A stretch of DNA of 64,000 nt from Paracoccus sulfuroxidans (GCF_007830335.1 NZ_VLKU01000012.1:55352-119351), one strand, 5' to 3'; positions 27,266 through 37,585 are shown, counted from the stretch's first letter. The notes: generated by a model not told the origin, from the letters alone. Numbers and translations are program-made.

Positions 27266-29005
27266 ATGGCGGCACCCATACGTCACGACGGAAAACGCGA
27301 GCTTTCATCAGCGCGCAGCATGGCGTTGCCGCTTCTGGTCTTCGTCGGCATTTTCTCTTTCGCCGTGAACCTGCTGATGCTGACCGGCCCGCTGTTCATG
27401 ATGCAGGTCTATGACCGTGTCCTTGCCAGCCGCTCGGTCGAGACGCTGACGGCGCTTTTCGTGCTCGTCGTGTTCCTCTTTGCCCTGATGGGCCTGATCG
27501 ACGCGGCGCGCACCCGCGTCATGTCCCGCATCGCCGCGCGTTTTCAGGAAAAGCTTGAAGGCCGGGTGTTCACTGCCGCGCTTCAGGACGGCTCGGCCAG
27601 CGGCTCGGACGCGGTCGTGCGGGGCGGCATGCGCGATCTCGAGGCCGTGCAAAGGCTGATCTCCTCGCCGGTGATGATGGCCCTGTTTGACCTGCCCTGG
27701 GCGCCCTTTTTCCTCGCCGCCGTCTATATCTTCCATTTCTGGCTGGGTGTCGTCGCCACGGTCGGCCTGCTGGTGCTGGTGATCGCCACGCTGCTCAACC
27801 AATGGCTCAGCCGCGAGGCCCTGCAAGAGGCGGCCATCGCCTCGCAAACGGCCGAGCGGATGTCGGACCTCTACCGCGAAGAGGGTGAGCTGATCGGCTC
27901 GCTTGGCATGCGCAACGCCGCCTTCCGCCGCTGGCAAAGCGCGCGCGATCAGGCGACCGAGGCGACCATGCGCAGCGCCGACCGCGCCAGCTCATTCACC
28001 GTGTTTTCCCGCACCTTCCGACTGTTTTTGCAAAGCGCCCTGCTGGCGGCGGGCGCTTGGCTCGTGCTGAAGCAAGAGGTGACTCCGGGTGCGATGATCG
28101 CCTCATCGATCCTGATGGGCCGCGCGTTGGCCCCGATCGAACAGGTCGTGGGCGGCTGGTCGATGGTCCAGCGCTCGCTGGATGGCTGGAAGCGACTGTC
28201 AGCCCTGCTGTCGCGCCGTCCGCCGACCGAAAAGCGCACCCCCCTGCCCCGCCCTCCTGCCCAGCTTGAGGTGCGCCAGCTTTCAATCGTGCCCCCGGGC
28301 CAGGGGCCCGCCACGCTGCGCGGCGTCAGCTTCGATCTGTCGCCCGGCCAGGCGCTTGGCGTCATCGGCCCCTCGGGCGCGGGAAAATCGACGCTGGCGC
28401 GTGCACTGATCGGCGCGTGGCCGATTGCCGCAGGCTCGATCCGGCTGGGCGGTGCGACGCTCGACCAATATGATCCGGACGTGCTGGGCAGCCTGATCGG
28501 CTATCTGCCCCAGCAGGTCACGCTGTTCGACGGCACCATTGCCGAAAACATCGCCCGGCTTTCGGCCCATCCCGATCCGCAGCGCATCGTCGAGGCCGCC
28601 ACCGCCGCCGCCGCGCATCGCATGATTCTGGACCTGCCGAACGGCTATGACACGCTGGTCACCCAGACGGGCGGGCGCCTGTCGGGCGGGCAGATCCAGC
28701 GGATCGGGCTGGCCCGCGCGCTTTACGCCGAGCCGGTGCTGTTCGTTCTGGATGAACCGAACTCGAACCTCGACAATGAGGGCTCGAACGCGCTGAATCT
28801 GGCCATCCGCAACATCAAAGCACGCGGCGGGGCCGTCATCATCATGGCCCACCGCCCGGCCGCGATCTCGGAATGTGAACAGCTGCTGGTCCTTGACCAG
28901 GGCACGCGCCGGGCCTTCGGTCCAAGGGATGAGGTCCTGAAATCCATGGTGAAAAACGCCGAACAGATCACCAAAAGCCAGGGACAGGCCGGAGGCGTGA
29001 CATGA
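27266..29005 (+). CDS. Type I secretion permease/ATPase (PrtD family)
   Basis: A 579-residue ABC exporter: membrane domain about residues 20-300 beginning [20 protein letters not shown], then a nucleotide-binding domain with Walker [12 protein letters not shown] near 370, signature LSGGQIQR near 471 and Walker [13 protein letters not shown]. Length and lack of an N-terminal C39 peptidase point to the PrtD/HasD type. It is coupled to the adaptor gene by an ATGA overlap. No TolC-type protein and no RTX substrate with GGxGxD repeats appears in the window. Confidence 0.88.
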   Translation: MAAPIRHDGKRELSSARSMALPLLVFVGIFSFAVNLLMLTGPLFMMQVYDRVLASRSVETLTALFVLVVFLFALMGLIDAARTRVMSRIAARFQEKLEGRVFTAALQDGSASGSDAVVRGGMRDLEAVQRLISSPVMMALFDLPWAPFFLAAVYIFHFWLGVVATVGLLVLVIATLLNQWLSREALQEAAIASQTAERMSDLYREEGELIGSLGMRNAAFRRWQSARDQATEATMRSADRASSFTVFSRTFRLFLQSALLAAGAWLVLKQEVTPGAMIASSILMGRALAPIEQVVGGWSMVQRSLDGWKRLSALLSRRPPTEKRTPLPRPPAQLEVRQLSIVPPGQGPATLRGVSFDLSPGQALGVIGPSGAGKSTLARALIGAWPIAAGSIRLGGATLDQYDPDVLGSLIGYLPQQVTLFDGTIAENIARLSAHPDPQRIVEAATAAAAHRMILDLPNGYDTLVTQTGGRLSGGQIQRIGLARALYAEPVLFVLDEPNSNLDNEGSNALNLAIRNIKARGGAVIIMAHRPAAISECEQLLVLDQGTRRAFGPRDEVLKSMVKNAEQITKSQGQAGGVT

Positions 29006-30429
29006 GCGAACGCGCTGAAACCGGCCGCGCGCCGGTCGAGAAAATTCCCGTCGATGGCGATGCCGGGCGCGACATGCCGCGCTTCCGCGCGCGCCGCACC
29101 GATCCCCCGCCGACCGAGCCGCCACCTCCGCCCAAACGGCCCGAATGGTCGGCGCGCAAGCCGATCATTCTGGGGCTTCTGGGCCTGCTTTTGCTGTTCG
29201 GGGGCTTCGGCCTTTGGGCCTGGACCGCGAAGATTGCTGGGGCCGTCGTCGCCTCGGGTCAGGTCGAGGTCGAACAGCGCCGTCAGGTCGTCCAGCATCC
29301 GGACGGCGGCGTTGTCTCGGAAATCCTGACCAAGGATGGCGAATCCGTCACCACCGGGCAGCCGCTGATCCGTCTGGACGGCACCCTGCTGAATACCGAA
29401 CTCGCCATCGTCGAGGGCCAGTATTTCGAGATTCTGGCCCGCCGTGGCCGGCTTGAAGCGGAACGCGCCGATCTGAGCGAACTGACCTTCCCCGAAGAGC
29501 TGGTCGAGTTTTCGACCAAACGCCCGGACGTCAAATCGATGATGGACGGGCAGATGAGCCTGTTCACCGCGCGCCTTGATACGCTGAAGCAGTCGCTAGG
29601 TCAGCTCGACAAGCAGGCCGAGCAGGTCGAATCGCAGATCGAGGGGGTTCAGGCGCAGACGCTGGCCCTGAACCAGCAGCGCACCTTCATCGAGCAGGAA
29701 TTGCGCGACCAGCGCTCGCTGCTGGAAAAAGGTCTGGCGCAGGCCCCGCGCGTCCTTGCGCTGGAACGCGAGGCGGCGCGTCTGGACGGCCAGATCGGCG
29801 AGGTCACCGCCATGCGCGCCCGCGCGCAGACTCAGCTGGCCGAGATCGAGCTGAACAAGCTGGAACGCAGCGCCACCCGCCGCGAGGAGGCCGAGACCGA
29901 ATTGCGCGATCTGGGCTATCGCGAGCTGGAGCTGGCCGAACGCCGCCGGGCCCTGACCGAACAGGTCTCCCGGCTGGAGATTCGCGCGCCGGTTTCGGGT
30001 GTCGTGCAGGAATTGCAGGTGACGACGCCCCGCTCGGTGATCCGTCCGGCTGATCCGATCCTCTATATCATCCCGCAGGATCGTCCGCTGGTCGTCGGCG
30101 CCAAGGTCGCGACGATCAACGTCGACGAGATCCATCCGGGTCAGGAGGTCGTGCTGCGCTTCGCCTCATTCTCGTCGCGGACCACGCCCGAGATCGACGG
30201 CATCCTGACGCGGGTCTCGCCCGACACGCTGATCGATCAGGCGACGCATATCCCCTACTACCGGGCCGAAGTCTCAATCCCGCCCGAGCAGATTGCCAAG
30301 CTGAAGGGGCTGGAGCTGGTGCCCGGCATGCCGGTCGAGGTCTATATCCAGACCGGAGAGCGCAGCCCGCTGGCCTATCTGCTCAAGCCCCTGACGGATT
30401 ACTTTACCCGCGCCTTCCGCGAGGATTGA
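29002..30429 (+). CDS. HlyD/PrtE-type membrane-fusion adaptor of type I secretion
   Basis: A 475-residue periplasmic adaptor. A Pro-rich cytoplasmic N-terminus precedes a single TM ([20 protein letters not shown], about 55-75), a biotinyl-lipoyl half-domain, a long coiled-coil hairpin (about 190-330, for example [19 protein letters not shown]) and a C-terminal beta-barrel. It links the inner-membrane ATPase to a TolC-type outer-membrane channel. A perfect 11-bp hairpin lies immediately after its stop. Confidence 0.88.
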   Translation: MSERAETGRAPVEKIPVDGDAGRDMPRFRARRTDPPPTEPPPPPKRPEWSARKPIILGLLGLLLLFGGFGLWAWTAKIAGAVVASGQVEVEQRRQVVQHPDGGVVSEILTKDGESVTTGQPLIRLDGTLLNTELAIVEGQYFEILARRGRLEAERADLSELTFPEELVEFSTKRPDVKSMMDGQMSLFTARLDTLKQSLGQLDKQAEQVESQIEGVQAQTLALNQQRTFIEQELRDQRSLLEKGLAQAPRVLALEREAARLDGQIGEVTAMRARAQTQLAEIELNKLERSATRREEAETELRDLGYRELELAERRRALTEQVSRLEIRAPVSGVVQELQVTTPRSVIRPADPILYIIPQDRPLVVGAKVATINVDEIHPGQEVVLRFASFSSRTTPEIDGILTRVSPDTLIDQATHIPYYRAEVSIPPEQIAKLKGLELVPGMPVEVYIQTGERSPLAYLLKPLTDYFTRAFRED

Positions 30430-30434
30430 ACGCA

Positions 30435-30466
30435 ACGCGCGCCAAGGCTGGACCATTGGCGCGCGT
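30435..30466. terminator. Hairpin downstream of the secretion adaptor
   Basis: ACGCGCGCCAA (30435-30445) and TTGGCGCGCGT (30456-30466) form a perfect 11-bp stem with a 10-nt loop. No U-tract follows. A second small stem, GCCGGG/CCCGGC at 30513-30529, lies before the convergent argF end. Likely 3'-end structures of both transcripts. Confidence 0.6.
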
Positions 30467-30544
30467 CGGAGATTCAAGGCGGAAGACAGTTTCACCGCCA
30501 AAGGCAGGCGGAGCCGGGATTGGCCCGGCCCCGCAAGCGCAGGG

Positions 30545-31471
30545 TCAAAGACCTAGGCACCAGCGCATGACCGCCTTTTGCGCATGCAGCCGGTTTTCGG
30601 CCTCGTCAAAGATCACCGAATTCGGGCCGTCCATGACCGCGCTGGTAACCTCATCATCGCGATGCGCGGGCAGACAGTGCATGAACAGCGCGTCGGGTTT
30701 GGCATGGGCCATCAGCGCCTCATTGACCTGATAGCCGCGCAGCTGGTTGTGCCGCCGTTCGCGCGCCGATTGCGGATCATGCATCGAGACCCAGGTGTCG
30801 GTCACCACCAGATCGGCACCCTCAACGGCCTTTGCCGGATCGCGTTCTATCACCGCCTGCACGCCTTGGGCGCGCGCGAATTCCAGCGCCTCACGCTCGG
30901 GGTCCAGCGTCTGCGGGCCGGTGAAGGTGAAATCGAAACCGAACTGCCCGGCCCCATGGATCAGGCTGGCGCAGACGTTGTTGCCGTCACCCGACCAGAC
31001 CACCTTGCGCCCGGCGATAGGGCCGCGATGCTCTTCATAGGTCAGGACATCGGCCATGATCTGACAGGGGTGGGTGCGGTTCGTCAGCCCGTTGATCACC
31101 GGGACCGAGGCGTATTCAGCCATCTCCTGAAGAGTCGCCTCTTCGAAGGTACGGATCATGATCAGGTCGACATAGCGCGACAACACGCGGGCGGTATCGG
31201 CGATGGTTTCGCCATGACCCAGCTGCATTTCCTTGCCCGACAGCACCATCGTCTGGCCGCCCATCTGGCGCACGCCAAGGTCGAAGCTCACGCGGGTCCG
31301 GGTCGAGGGCTTTTCAAAGATCAGCGCAACCATGCGGTTCTTCAGCGGATGGTCCTGATCCGGCGTGGCTTTCGGCTGGCCCGCACGGGCCTCTTTCATC
31401 TGGCGCGCATTGTCGATCATGCCACGCAGCGCAGCCTTGTCGGTGGTGTGGATGTCGAGGAAATGGTTCAT
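30545..31471 (-). CDS. argF: Ornithine carbamoyltransferase
   Basis: A 308-residue enzyme making citrulline from ornithine and carbamoyl phosphate. The carbamoyl phosphate motif is [13 protein letters not shown], and the ornithine motif is [12 protein letters not shown]. It follows argD on the same strand after a 219-bp gap with alternating hairpin arms. The hslO gene that often follows argF in related genomes is absent here; the type I secretion operon ends convergently instead. Confidence 0.95.
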   Translation of the reverse strand: MNHFLDIHTTDKAALRGMIDNARQMKEARAGQPKATPDQDHPLKNRMVALIFEKPSTRTRVSFDLGVRQMGGQTMVLSGKEMQLGHGETIADTARVLSRYVDLIMIRTFEEATLQEMAEYASVPVINGLTNRTHPCQIMADVLTYEEHRGPIAGRKVVWSGDGNNVCASLIHGAGQFGFDFTFTGPQTLDPEREALEFARAQGVQAVIERDPAKAVEGADLVVTDTWVSMHDPQSARERRHNQLRGYQVNEALMAHAKPDALFMHCLPAHRDDEVTSAVMDGPNSVIFDEAENRLHAQKAVMRWCLGL

Positions 31472-31610
31472 TTGTCAGCTTCTTCTGGTGCGATTTTGCA
31501 AGCAAGCAGGCTTGCCGGGGGAAGGTCAAGGGCTGGCGCTGCGGCCTGCCGGAAGGAATGACGTCTTTCCCCTCATCGGTGACGCGTCAGCACGCGCACC
31601 AAGGTCGTGT

Positions 31611-31669
31611 GGCTGGCCGCTTTCGCGCAGGCCAGCCGTTGCTGGCCGGCCCGAGAGAACGGGCCAGCC
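31611..31669 (-). promoter_or_regulatory. Alternating hairpin arms in the argD-argF gap (attenuator-like)
   Basis: Four complementary arms occur in order: GGCTGGCC (31611-31618), GGCCAGCC (31630-31637), GCTGGCC (31641-31647), GGCCAGC (31662-31668). Arms 1+2, 2+3 or 3+4 can pair, so the RNA can adopt mutually exclusive hairpins. It lies 20 bp after the argD stop and 140 bp before argF. Function as an attenuator or intercistronic stabiliser is inference. Confidence 0.45.
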
Positions 31670-31690
31670 GAAGTTCCGGGATGGAACCGA

Positions 31691-32866
31691 TTACTGGCCA
31701 TCGATCCGGCTGGCAGCCCGGTCAAGCCGTGCCACCGCCTCGGTGATTTCATCGTCCGAGATGTTCAGCGGCGGCAGCAGGCGCAGCGTGCTGTCAGCGG
31801 CGGGCACGGTCAGCAGATGCTCGGCATAGCCTGCCTTCACCACATCGGCGGGCGCGACATGGGTCCGAAGACCCAGCATCAGGCCCTGCCCCCGGACGCT
31901 TTCGTAGACCTCGGGATGGGCTGCCACCAACGCTTCCAGCTTCTGGCGGAAAAGGCCCGCCTTGCGGTTCACCTCGGCCAGGAACTCCGGCGTGGCGATG
32001 ATCTCCATCACCTTCGCGCCGACCGCGCAGGCCAGCGGGTTGCCGCCATAGGTCGAGCCATGCGAGCCCGCGACCATGCCACTGGCGGCCTTTTCCGTCG
32101 CCAGCACCGCGCCCAGCGGGAAGCCTCCGCCGATGCCCTTGGCGACCATCATGATATCGGGGCGAATGCCCGACCATTCATGCGCGAACAGGCGTCCGGT
32201 CCGGCCCATGCCCGCCTGCACCTCATCCAGCACCAGCAGCGCGCCGGTCTGGTCGCAAAGCTGGCGGATCAGGCGCATGTCGTCATCCGAAAGCGGGCGG
32301 ATGCCGCCTTCGCCCTGGATCGGCTCCAGCATGACAGCCGCGGTCCGGTCCGAGATCGCGGCCTTCAGCGCCTCCATATCGCCCCAGGGCAGTTGCCGGA
32401 AACCGGGCATCAGCGGGCCGAAGCCCTTCACCATCTTTTCGGACCCGGAAGCGGCGATCGCCCCGGTCGAGCGGCCGTGGAACGCGCCTTCGAAGGTCAG
32501 GATCTCGATCCGGTCGGGATCACCCGCCTCGGCCCAGAATTTGCGCACCATCTTGATCGACAGCTCGGCCGCCTCGGTGCCCGAGTTGGTGATGAAGACG
32601 GTATCCGCGAAAGTATGTTCGACCAGAAGCGAGGCCAGCCGTTCCTGCTGCGGGATCTGGTAGAGGTTCGACACATGCCAGATCTTGCCCGCCTGATCGG
32701 TCAACGCCTCGACCAGTTGCGGGTTGGCGTGGCCAAGGGCATTCACCGCAATCCCGGCCCCAAGGTCGAGATATCGGGTGCCGTCCGCCGTGATGGCCCA
32801 GGCCCCCTCGCCTTTTTCAAAGGCAAGATCGGCGCGATTATAGGTCGGCAGGACATGCGGAATCAT
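31691..32866 (-). CDS. argD: Acetylornithine aminotransferase
   Basis: A 391-residue class III PLP aminotransferase of arginine biosynthesis. It shows NSGTEAAELSIKM, the PLP-binding DEVQAGMGRTG and the active lysine in VAKGIGGGFPLGA, then GSHGSTYGGNPLACAV. The ATG at 32866 begins MIPHVLPTYNRADLAF, the standard ArgD N-terminus. It is first in an argD-argF unit and divergent from a GST gene across 245 bp. Confidence 0.93.
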   Translation of the reverse strand: MIPHVLPTYNRADLAFEKGEGAWAITADGTRYLDLGAGIAVNALGHANPQLVEALTDQAGKIWHVSNLYQIPQQERLASLLVEHTFADTVFITNSGTEAAELSIKMVRKFWAEAGDPDRIEILTFEGAFHGRSTGAIAASGSEKMVKGFGPLMPGFRQLPWGDMEALKAAISDRTAAVMLEPIQGEGGIRPLSDDDMRLIRQLCDQTGALLVLDEVQAGMGRTGRLFAHEWSGIRPDIMMVAKGIGGGFPLGAVLATEKAASGMVAGSHGSTYGGNPLACAVGAKVMEIIATPEFLAEVNRKAGLFRQKLEALVAAHPEVYESVRGQGLMLGLRTHVAPADVVKAGYAEHLLTVPAADSTLRLLPPLNISDDEITEAVARLDRAASRIDGQ

Positions 32867-32936
32867 GGGAAAGTCCTCTTGCAGGGAAGTACCGCGTCAG
32901 TGCGGCATCGACAATTTGCGAAGGCAGGCGAGATCG

Positions 32937-32955
32937 GACGTTGAGATTCAACGTC
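32937..32955. promoter_or_regulatory. 19-bp palindrome in argD/GST divergent region
   Basis: GACGTTGA (32937-32944), spacer GAT, TCAACGTC (32948-32955): perfect 8-bp arms, 71 bp upstream of argD. The size and symmetry are those of a dimeric repressor or activator site. Its centre contains GATTC, a CcrM (GANTC) methylation sequence. No regulator is assigned. The rest of the 245-bp gap holds nothing else I can support. Confidence 0.5.
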
Positions 32956-33111
32956 GGGGACGGGCAATGCGGGCAACGGTCCATACGATCATGGCGGAAT
33001 GACTAGCGCGGAAATTTCATTCGCGCAATCTGCAAAAAATCAGGATGAACAGGCTGTGACGCGGGCGATATTCAGAACCCGTTCGGGCGCGCGGCATGCT
33101 AGGTTCCCGCC

Positions 33112-33762
33112 ATGTCGATTATTGTTCATGGCTATCGCTACAGCGTCTATTCCCGGGTCCTGCGCATGGTGCTGGTCGCCAAGGGGCTGGAGGCCGAGTG
33201 GGTCGAGACCGACCCTTTCGGGCCCATGCCGGGCTCTTACACCAAGCTGCACCCCTTTGGCCGCGTGCCCGTGCTGGAGCACGGCGATTTCATCATCTAT
33301 GAGACCGCGGCGATCTGCCGCTATCTGGATGAGGGGTTCGAGGGCCCGTCCCTGCAGCCCGGCGGCTATACGCGGCGGGCGCGAATGACGCAGATCATCT
33401 CGATCATCGACAATTACGGCTATCAGCCGATGGTCCGGCAGGTCTATGCCAAGGCGGTCTTCGCGCCCGCAAAGGGTGAACCGATCCAGGATTGGCAGGT
33501 GCAGGCGGGGCTGGAGGCCAGCCACAAGGTCCTAACCGCACTGGAGCCGCTGATCGTGCCGCAATCGGCCACCGAGATCAGTCTGGCCGATCTGCATCTG
33601 GCGGCCATGGTCGACGCCTTCGTCGCAGCACCCGAGGGCGCGCGCATGCTGGCCGGGTTCCCGCGCCTCAGCCGCTGGTGGGACATCATGCGCGACAGCG
33701 ATCCGGTGACGAAGACCCGCGATTCGCTGCTGGTCAGGGTTTCATACGATAACCTGTCCTGA
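33112..33762 (+). CDS. Glutathione S-transferase family protein
   Basis: A 216-residue cytosolic GST-like protein: thioredoxin-fold N-terminus with SIIVHGYRYSVYSRVLR, the cis-proline region GRVPVLEHGDFIIYETAAICRYL (ET binding glutathione), then a helical C-terminal domain. Ser/Tyr near residue 11 could be the glutathione-activating residue. Substrate unknown. Its 3' end overlaps the convergent ABC permease gene by 29 bp. Confidence 0.82.
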   Translation: MSIIVHGYRYSVYSRVLRMVLVAKGLEAEWVETDPFGPMPGSYTKLHPFGRVPVLEHGDFIIYETAAICRYLDEGFEGPSLQPGGYTRRARMTQIISIIDNYGYQPMVRQVYAKAVFAPAKGEPIQDWQVQAGLEASHKVLTALEPLIVPQSATEISLADLHLAAMVDAFVAAPEGARMLAGFPRLSRWWDIMRDSDPVTKTRDSLLVRVSYDNLS

Positions 33763-34555
33763 TCCAGTACCAGGCCAGCCCCAGCACCGCCAGAACCACC
33801 GCGCTGCAGACCAGAAGCGCGCGCAGGGGCGGCGCGTCCGACACTCCGGCAATGCCGTAGCGCGCGCCGTCGATCAGATAGAAGATCGGGTTCCAGTGGG
33901 CGAGGGTGCGGAACGGCTCGGGCAGGGCCTGCACCGAATAGAAGGTGCCCGACAGGAACGACAGCGGCGTCACGACAAAGTTCGTAATGACCGCCATCTG
34001 GTCGAATTTCTGCGCAACGATCCCGGCCAGAAGCCCAAGGCCGCCCATCAGCAGCGCGCCCAACACGACGAAGGCCAGCGCCCACAGCGGATGCTGGATG
34101 CCCTGCCCCAGCACCAGCGCCATGCCCGCCGCGATGACCGAGGCGACGATCAGCGCCCGGACCAGCGCGCCGGTCAGATAGCCCGTCAGGATCTCGCCCG
34201 CCGAAAGCGGCGGCATCAGCGTGTCGACGATATTGCCCTGCATCTTGGCCGAAATGAGGCTGGATGAGGTATTGGCGAATGCGTTCTGGATGACGGTCAT
34301 CATCAGGATGCCCGGCCCCAGAAAGGCCAGCAGCGGCAGGCCCATGACCTCGCCCCGGTTCTGGCCAAGCGCCAGCGCGAAGACGACAAGGAACAGCCCC
34401 GCCGTCATCAGCGGTGCAAAGATCGTCTGCTGCCAGACCGACATGAAGCGCATGATCTCGCGCCGGGCCAGCGTCGCCAGCCCCAGCCAGTTGACGCGGC
34501 CAAAGCGACGGACGCCCATTTCGCGGATCGGTGGGGGTGATACGCTGCGATGCAT
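33734..34555 (-). CDS. ABC-2 type permease without an adjacent ATPase
   Basis: A 273-residue membrane protein with about six TM segments and the ABC-2 family landmarks (FLGPGILMMTVIQNAFANTSSS, SFLSGTFYSVQALPEPF, HWNPIFYLIDGARYG). It resembles the permease at 3547-4308. A strong Shine-Dalgarno (AAGGAG, 5-nt spacing) precedes ATG 34555. No ABC ATPase gene adjoins it, so its ATPase partner is encoded elsewhere, conceivably at 4305-5231. Confidence 0.83.
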   Translation of the reverse strand: MHRSVSPPPIREMGVRRFGRVNWLGLATLARREIMRFMSVWQQTIFAPLMTAGLFLVVFALALGQNRGEVMGLPLLAFLGPGILMMTVIQNAFANTSSSLISAKMQGNIVDTLMPPLSAGEILTGYLTGALVRALIVASVIAAGMALVLGQGIQHPLWALAFVVLGALLMGGLGLLAGIVAQKFDQMAVITNFVVTPLSFLSGTFYSVQALPEPFRTLAHWNPIFYLIDGARYGIAGVSDAPPLRALLVCSAVVLAVLGLAWYWIRTGYRMKP

Positions 34556-34601
34556 CGCGGCTCCTTGAATTCTTGGCTCTGTGGCGCTATTTCACACCAT
34601 C

Positions 34602-34616
34602 CCGGTTTAGAACCGG
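34602..34616. promoter_or_regulatory. Palindrome upstream of gcrA
   Basis: CCGGTT (34602-34607), TAG, AACCGG (34611-34616) lies in the 131-bp divergent region between the ABC permease and gcrA. A second stem, CCGGGA/TCCCGG at 34651-34670, lies in the gcrA leader. Either could be regulatory; I see no GANTC site in this region. Confidence 0.3.
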
Positions 34617-34686
34617 TATCTTCGGAATTGAAGCTTGAAGCAAATGGGTGCCGGGAAGACAACATCCCGGGCAGGAAAGGCAAGTC

Positions 34687-35286
34687 ATGTCCTGGACGGA
34701 TGAGCGCGTCGAGACGCTGAAACGGATGTGGGCCGAAGGTCAGTCGGCCAGCCAGATCGCCAAGGAATTGGGCGGCGTGACGCGCAACGCGGTCATCGGC
34801 AAGGTCCATCGTCTGGGCCTGTCGAATCGCACCGAGGAAGCCCCGGCCGAGGCACCTGCCGCCGCGCCGGAAGCTGCTGCCCCCGCCGCGCCCGAGGCGA
34901 AACCCGCGCCCGCCCCCAAACCCGAGCCTGCCGCCGCTGCCGCACCCGAGCCGCGCGCCGAGGCCGAGGCACCGCGCGAACAGCCGGTCACGCCCGCCTT
35001 CAACCGCCGCACCATCGTGCCCGCAGGCCAGCCCCTGCCGCCGCAGCCTTCCGCCAATGAGATCAGCCCCGAGGCGCTGGCCTCGGTCCGCGAGGTCGAA
35101 AAGCGCGCCCGCAAGCTCAGCCTGATGGAACTGACCGAGCGGACCTGCAAATGGCCGATCGGCGACCCGGCGACGGACAAGTTCTGGTTCTGCGGCCTGC
35201 CCTCGGTGGCCGGAAAACCCTATTGCGAGGCGCATGTCGGCGTGGCCTTCCAGCCGATGAGCGCACGGCGCGACCGCCGCCGCTGA
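34687..35286 (+). CDS. gcrA: Cell-cycle regulator GcrA
   Basis: A 199-residue GcrA-family protein. The N-terminal 45 residues (SWTDERVETLKRMWAEGQ, then ASQIAKELGGVTRNAVIGK) form the DNA-binding domain that recognises methylated GANTC and contacts sigma70 in Caulobacter. An Ala/Pro-rich linker follows, and the C-terminus (RTCKWPIGDP, FWFCGLPSVAGKPYCEAH) has the conserved cysteine-rich segment. GGAAAGGCAAGTC precedes ATG 34687. Its partner methylase gene ccrM is at 49.3 kb. Confidence 0.93.
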   Translation: MSWTDERVETLKRMWAEGQSASQIAKELGGVTRNAVIGKVHRLGLSNRTEEAPAEAPAAAPEAAAPAAPEAKPAPAPKPEPAAAAAPEPRAEAEAPREQPVTPAFNRRTIVPAGQPLPPQPSANEISPEALASVREVEKRARKLSLMELTERTCKWPIGDPATDKFWFCGLPSVAGKPYCEAHVGVAFQPMSARRDRRR

Positions 35287-35295
35287 TCCGGCCCG

Positions 35296-35718
35296 ATGTC
35301 CGGATTTCCCCGACTTGCCGCGCTGGCCGTCCTGATCAAGGGCGGCCGCGTGCTTTTGGTGCAGCGCAAGAACCCTCCGGATGCGGGCCTTTGGGGCTTC
35401 CCCGGTGGCCATGTCGAACCCGGAGAGACGGCGCTTGACGCCGCCACCCGCGAACTGGCCGAGGAAACCGGCGTGATCGCGGCGCCCCTCGCCTATCTGG
35501 ACAATATCGACGTGATCCTGCGCGACCCTGACGGCCGGCTGCGCTTTCACTTTCTGCTGGCGGCGGTGCTTTGCGACCATATCTCGGGCGATCCAGTGGC
35601 CGCCGATGATGCGCTGGCCGCCGACTGGATCACGGTCGAGGACGTTCTGGCCCGGCACCTGCCGCTCAGCGCCAGCGTGCCCGAGCTTTTGTCGAAGGCG
35701 CTGGCTCGCCTCAGCTAG
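35296..35718 (+). CDS. Nudix hydrolase
   Basis: A 140-residue protein containing a complete Nudix box, [24 protein letters not shown] (read as GX5EX7REUXEEXGU with its glutamates intact). Such enzymes hydrolyse nucleoside diphosphates linked to another moiety; the sequence resembles ADP-ribose or 8-oxo-dGTP type hydrolases, but specificity cannot be read. It follows gcrA by 9 bp and may be co-transcribed. Confidence 0.88.
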   Translation: MSGFPRLAALAVLIKGGRVLLVQRKNPPDAGLWGFPGGHVEPGETALDAATRELAEETGVIAAPLAYLDNIDVILRDPDGRLRFHFLLAAVLCDHISGDPVAADDALAADWITVEDVLARHLPLSASVPELLSKALARLS

Positions 35719-35793
35719 CCGCGTGCAAGGCGGCGCTGGTCATCGCGCCCGTCGCCCGGTAAACAACCCCGGTAAACCTGACAGGACCAAGCC

Positions 35794-37512
35794 ATGGCGC
35801 GCCATCTCATCACCTCGGCGATTCCCTATATCAACGGGATCAAGCATCTGGGCAACCTGGTCGGCAGCCAGCTTCCGGCCGATCTTTACGCCCGCTATCT
35901 GCGTGATCGCGGACATGAGGTGATGTTCATCTGCGCCACCGACGAACACGGCACTCCTGCCGAGCTGGCCGCCAAGAAGGCGAACCAGCCGGTCGCGGTC
36001 TTCTGCGCCGAGATGCATGAGGTGCAGGCCGACATCGCCCGCCGCTTTGGCCTGTCGTTTGATCATTTCGGCCGCTCCTCCAGCGAGCGCAACCATGTGC
36101 TGACCCAGCATTTCGCCGGCAAGCTGGACGAAAACGGCCATATCCGCGAGGTCGAAGAGCGTCAGGTCTATTCCATCGATGACGGCCGCTTCCTGCCCGA
36201 CCGCTATATCGAGGGCACCTGCCCCAACTGCGGCTATGACAAGGCGCGCGGCGATCAGTGCGAAAACTGCACCAAGCAGCTGGACCCGACCGATCTGATC
36301 AATCCGCGCTCGGCGATCTCGGGATCGACGAACCTTGAGGTCCGCGCGACGAAGCACCTGTATCTGAAACAGCGCGCCATGCGCGACCAGATCGAGACCT
36401 GGATCGACGGCAAGAAGGACTGGCCGATCCTGACGACCTCGATTGCCAAGAAATGGTTGAATGACGGCGACGGGCTACAGGATCGCGGCATCACCCGCGA
36501 TCTGGACTGGGGCATTCCGGTTAAGAAGGGCGACCAGCCCTGGCCGGGGATGGAGGGCAAGGTCTTCTACGTCTGGTTCGACGCCCCCATCGAATATATC
36601 GCCGCGACCGCCGAGGGCACCGACGCCAAGGGCGAGCCTGACAGCCAATGGCGCCGCTGGTGGCGTCTGGACGAGGGCGCCGAGGACGTCACCTACACCC
36701 AGTTCATGGGCAAGGATAACGTGCCTTTCCATACGCTGAGCTTCCCCGCCACGATCATCGGCTCGGGCGAGCCGTGGAAGCTGGTCGATTATATCAAATC
36801 GTTCAACTACTTGACCTATGACGGCGGCCAATTCTCGACCAGCCAGGGTCGCGGCGTCTTCATGGATCAGGCGCTTTCGATCCTGCCCGCCGATTACTGG
36901 CGCTGGTGGCTGCTGAGCCATGCGCCGGAATCCGGCGACAGCGAGTTCACCTGGGACAATTTCCAGCAATCGGTGAACAAGGATCTGGCCGATGTACTGG
37001 GCAATTTCGTCAGCCGCATCACCAAATTCTGCCGCTCGAAATTCGGCGAGGTGGTGCCCGAGGGCGGCAGCTATGGTCCCGAAGAGCAGGCGCTGATCGA
37101 CGCAATCTCGGCGCGCGTCCGTGCCTATGAGGGCTTCATGGACGGCATGGAGGTGCGCAAATCCGCCGCCGAATTGCGCGCGATCTGGGTTCTGGGTAAT
37201 GAATATCTGCAGTCGGCCGCGCCCTGGTCGACCTTCAAGACCGATCCGGAAAAGGCCGCGATGCAGGTGCGTCTGGGCCTGAACCTGATCCGGCTTTACG
37301 CCGTGCTGTCCTCGCCCTTCATCCCCTTCGCGGCGCAGACCATGCTGGAGGCGATGGGCACGACCGACGGCAGCTGGCCCGATGATCTGACGAAGGCGCT
37401 GGAGGCCCTGCCCGCCGGGCATGCCTTCACCACGCCCGAGGTGCTGTTCGCCAAGATCTCGGACGAGCAGCGCGACGAATGGCAGGAACGCTTCCAGGGC
37501 ATCCGCAGCTGA
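35794..37512 (+). CDS. metG: Methionyl-tRNA synthetase
   Basis: A 572-residue class I aminoacyl-tRNA synthetase. The HIGH-equivalent is KHLGNLVGS near residue 18; the KMSKS loop is the divergent FSTSQGRG near residue 348. A zinc knuckle [17 protein letters not shown] lies near 145. No C-terminal tRNA-binding EMAPII domain is present, in line with the short MetG form of alphaproteobacteria. GACAGG occurs 10 bp upstream of the ATG. Confidence 0.95.
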   Translation: MARHLITSAIPYINGIKHLGNLVGSQLPADLYARYLRDRGHEVMFICATDEHGTPAELAAKKANQPVAVFCAEMHEVQADIARRFGLSFDHFGRSSSERNHVLTQHFAGKLDENGHIREVEERQVYSIDDGRFLPDRYIEGTCPNCGYDKARGDQCENCTKQLDPTDLINPRSAISGSTNLEVRATKHLYLKQRAMRDQIETWIDGKKDWPILTTSIAKKWLNDGDGLQDRGITRDLDWGIPVKKGDQPWPGMEGKVFYVWFDAPIEYIAATAEGTDAKGEPDSQWRRWWRLDEGAEDVTYTQFMGKDNVPFHTLSFPATIIGSGEPWKLVDYIKSFNYLTYDGGQFSTSQGRGVFMDQALSILPADYWRWWLLSHAPESGDSEFTWDNFQQSVNKDLADVLGNFVSRITKFCRSKFGEVVPEGGSYGPEEQALIDAISARVRAYEGFMDGMEVRKSAAELRAIWVLGNEYLQSAAPWSTFKTDPEKAAMQVRLGLNLIRLYAVLSSPFIPFAAQTMLEAMGTTDGSWPDDLTKALEALPAGHAFTTPEVLFAKISDEQRDEWQERFQGIRS

Positions 37513-37535
37513 CGCGATCCGCAGTCAAGACGCAG

Positions 37536-37557
37536 GGCCGGGCAGGTTTGCCCGGCC
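37536..37557 (+). terminator. Hairpin downstream of metG
   Basis: GGCCGGGCA (37536-37544), loop GGTT, TGCCCGGCC (37549-37557), followed by TGTTACATTTTGG. Nine-bp GC-rich stem 23 bp after the metG stop with a modest T-rich tail; plausible intrinsic terminator. Confidence 0.7.
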
Positions 37558-37585
37558 TGTTACATTTTGGCGACAGGCCATCGCA

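Noticed and set aside
31607..32944. A 445-codon open frame antisense to argD
   Set aside because: Caused by high GC; argD motifs are unambiguous on the other strand.
35794..37512. metG as possibly inactive because KMSKS is degenerate
   Set aside because: The STSQG variant is normal in this MetG subgroup and the other motifs are intact.
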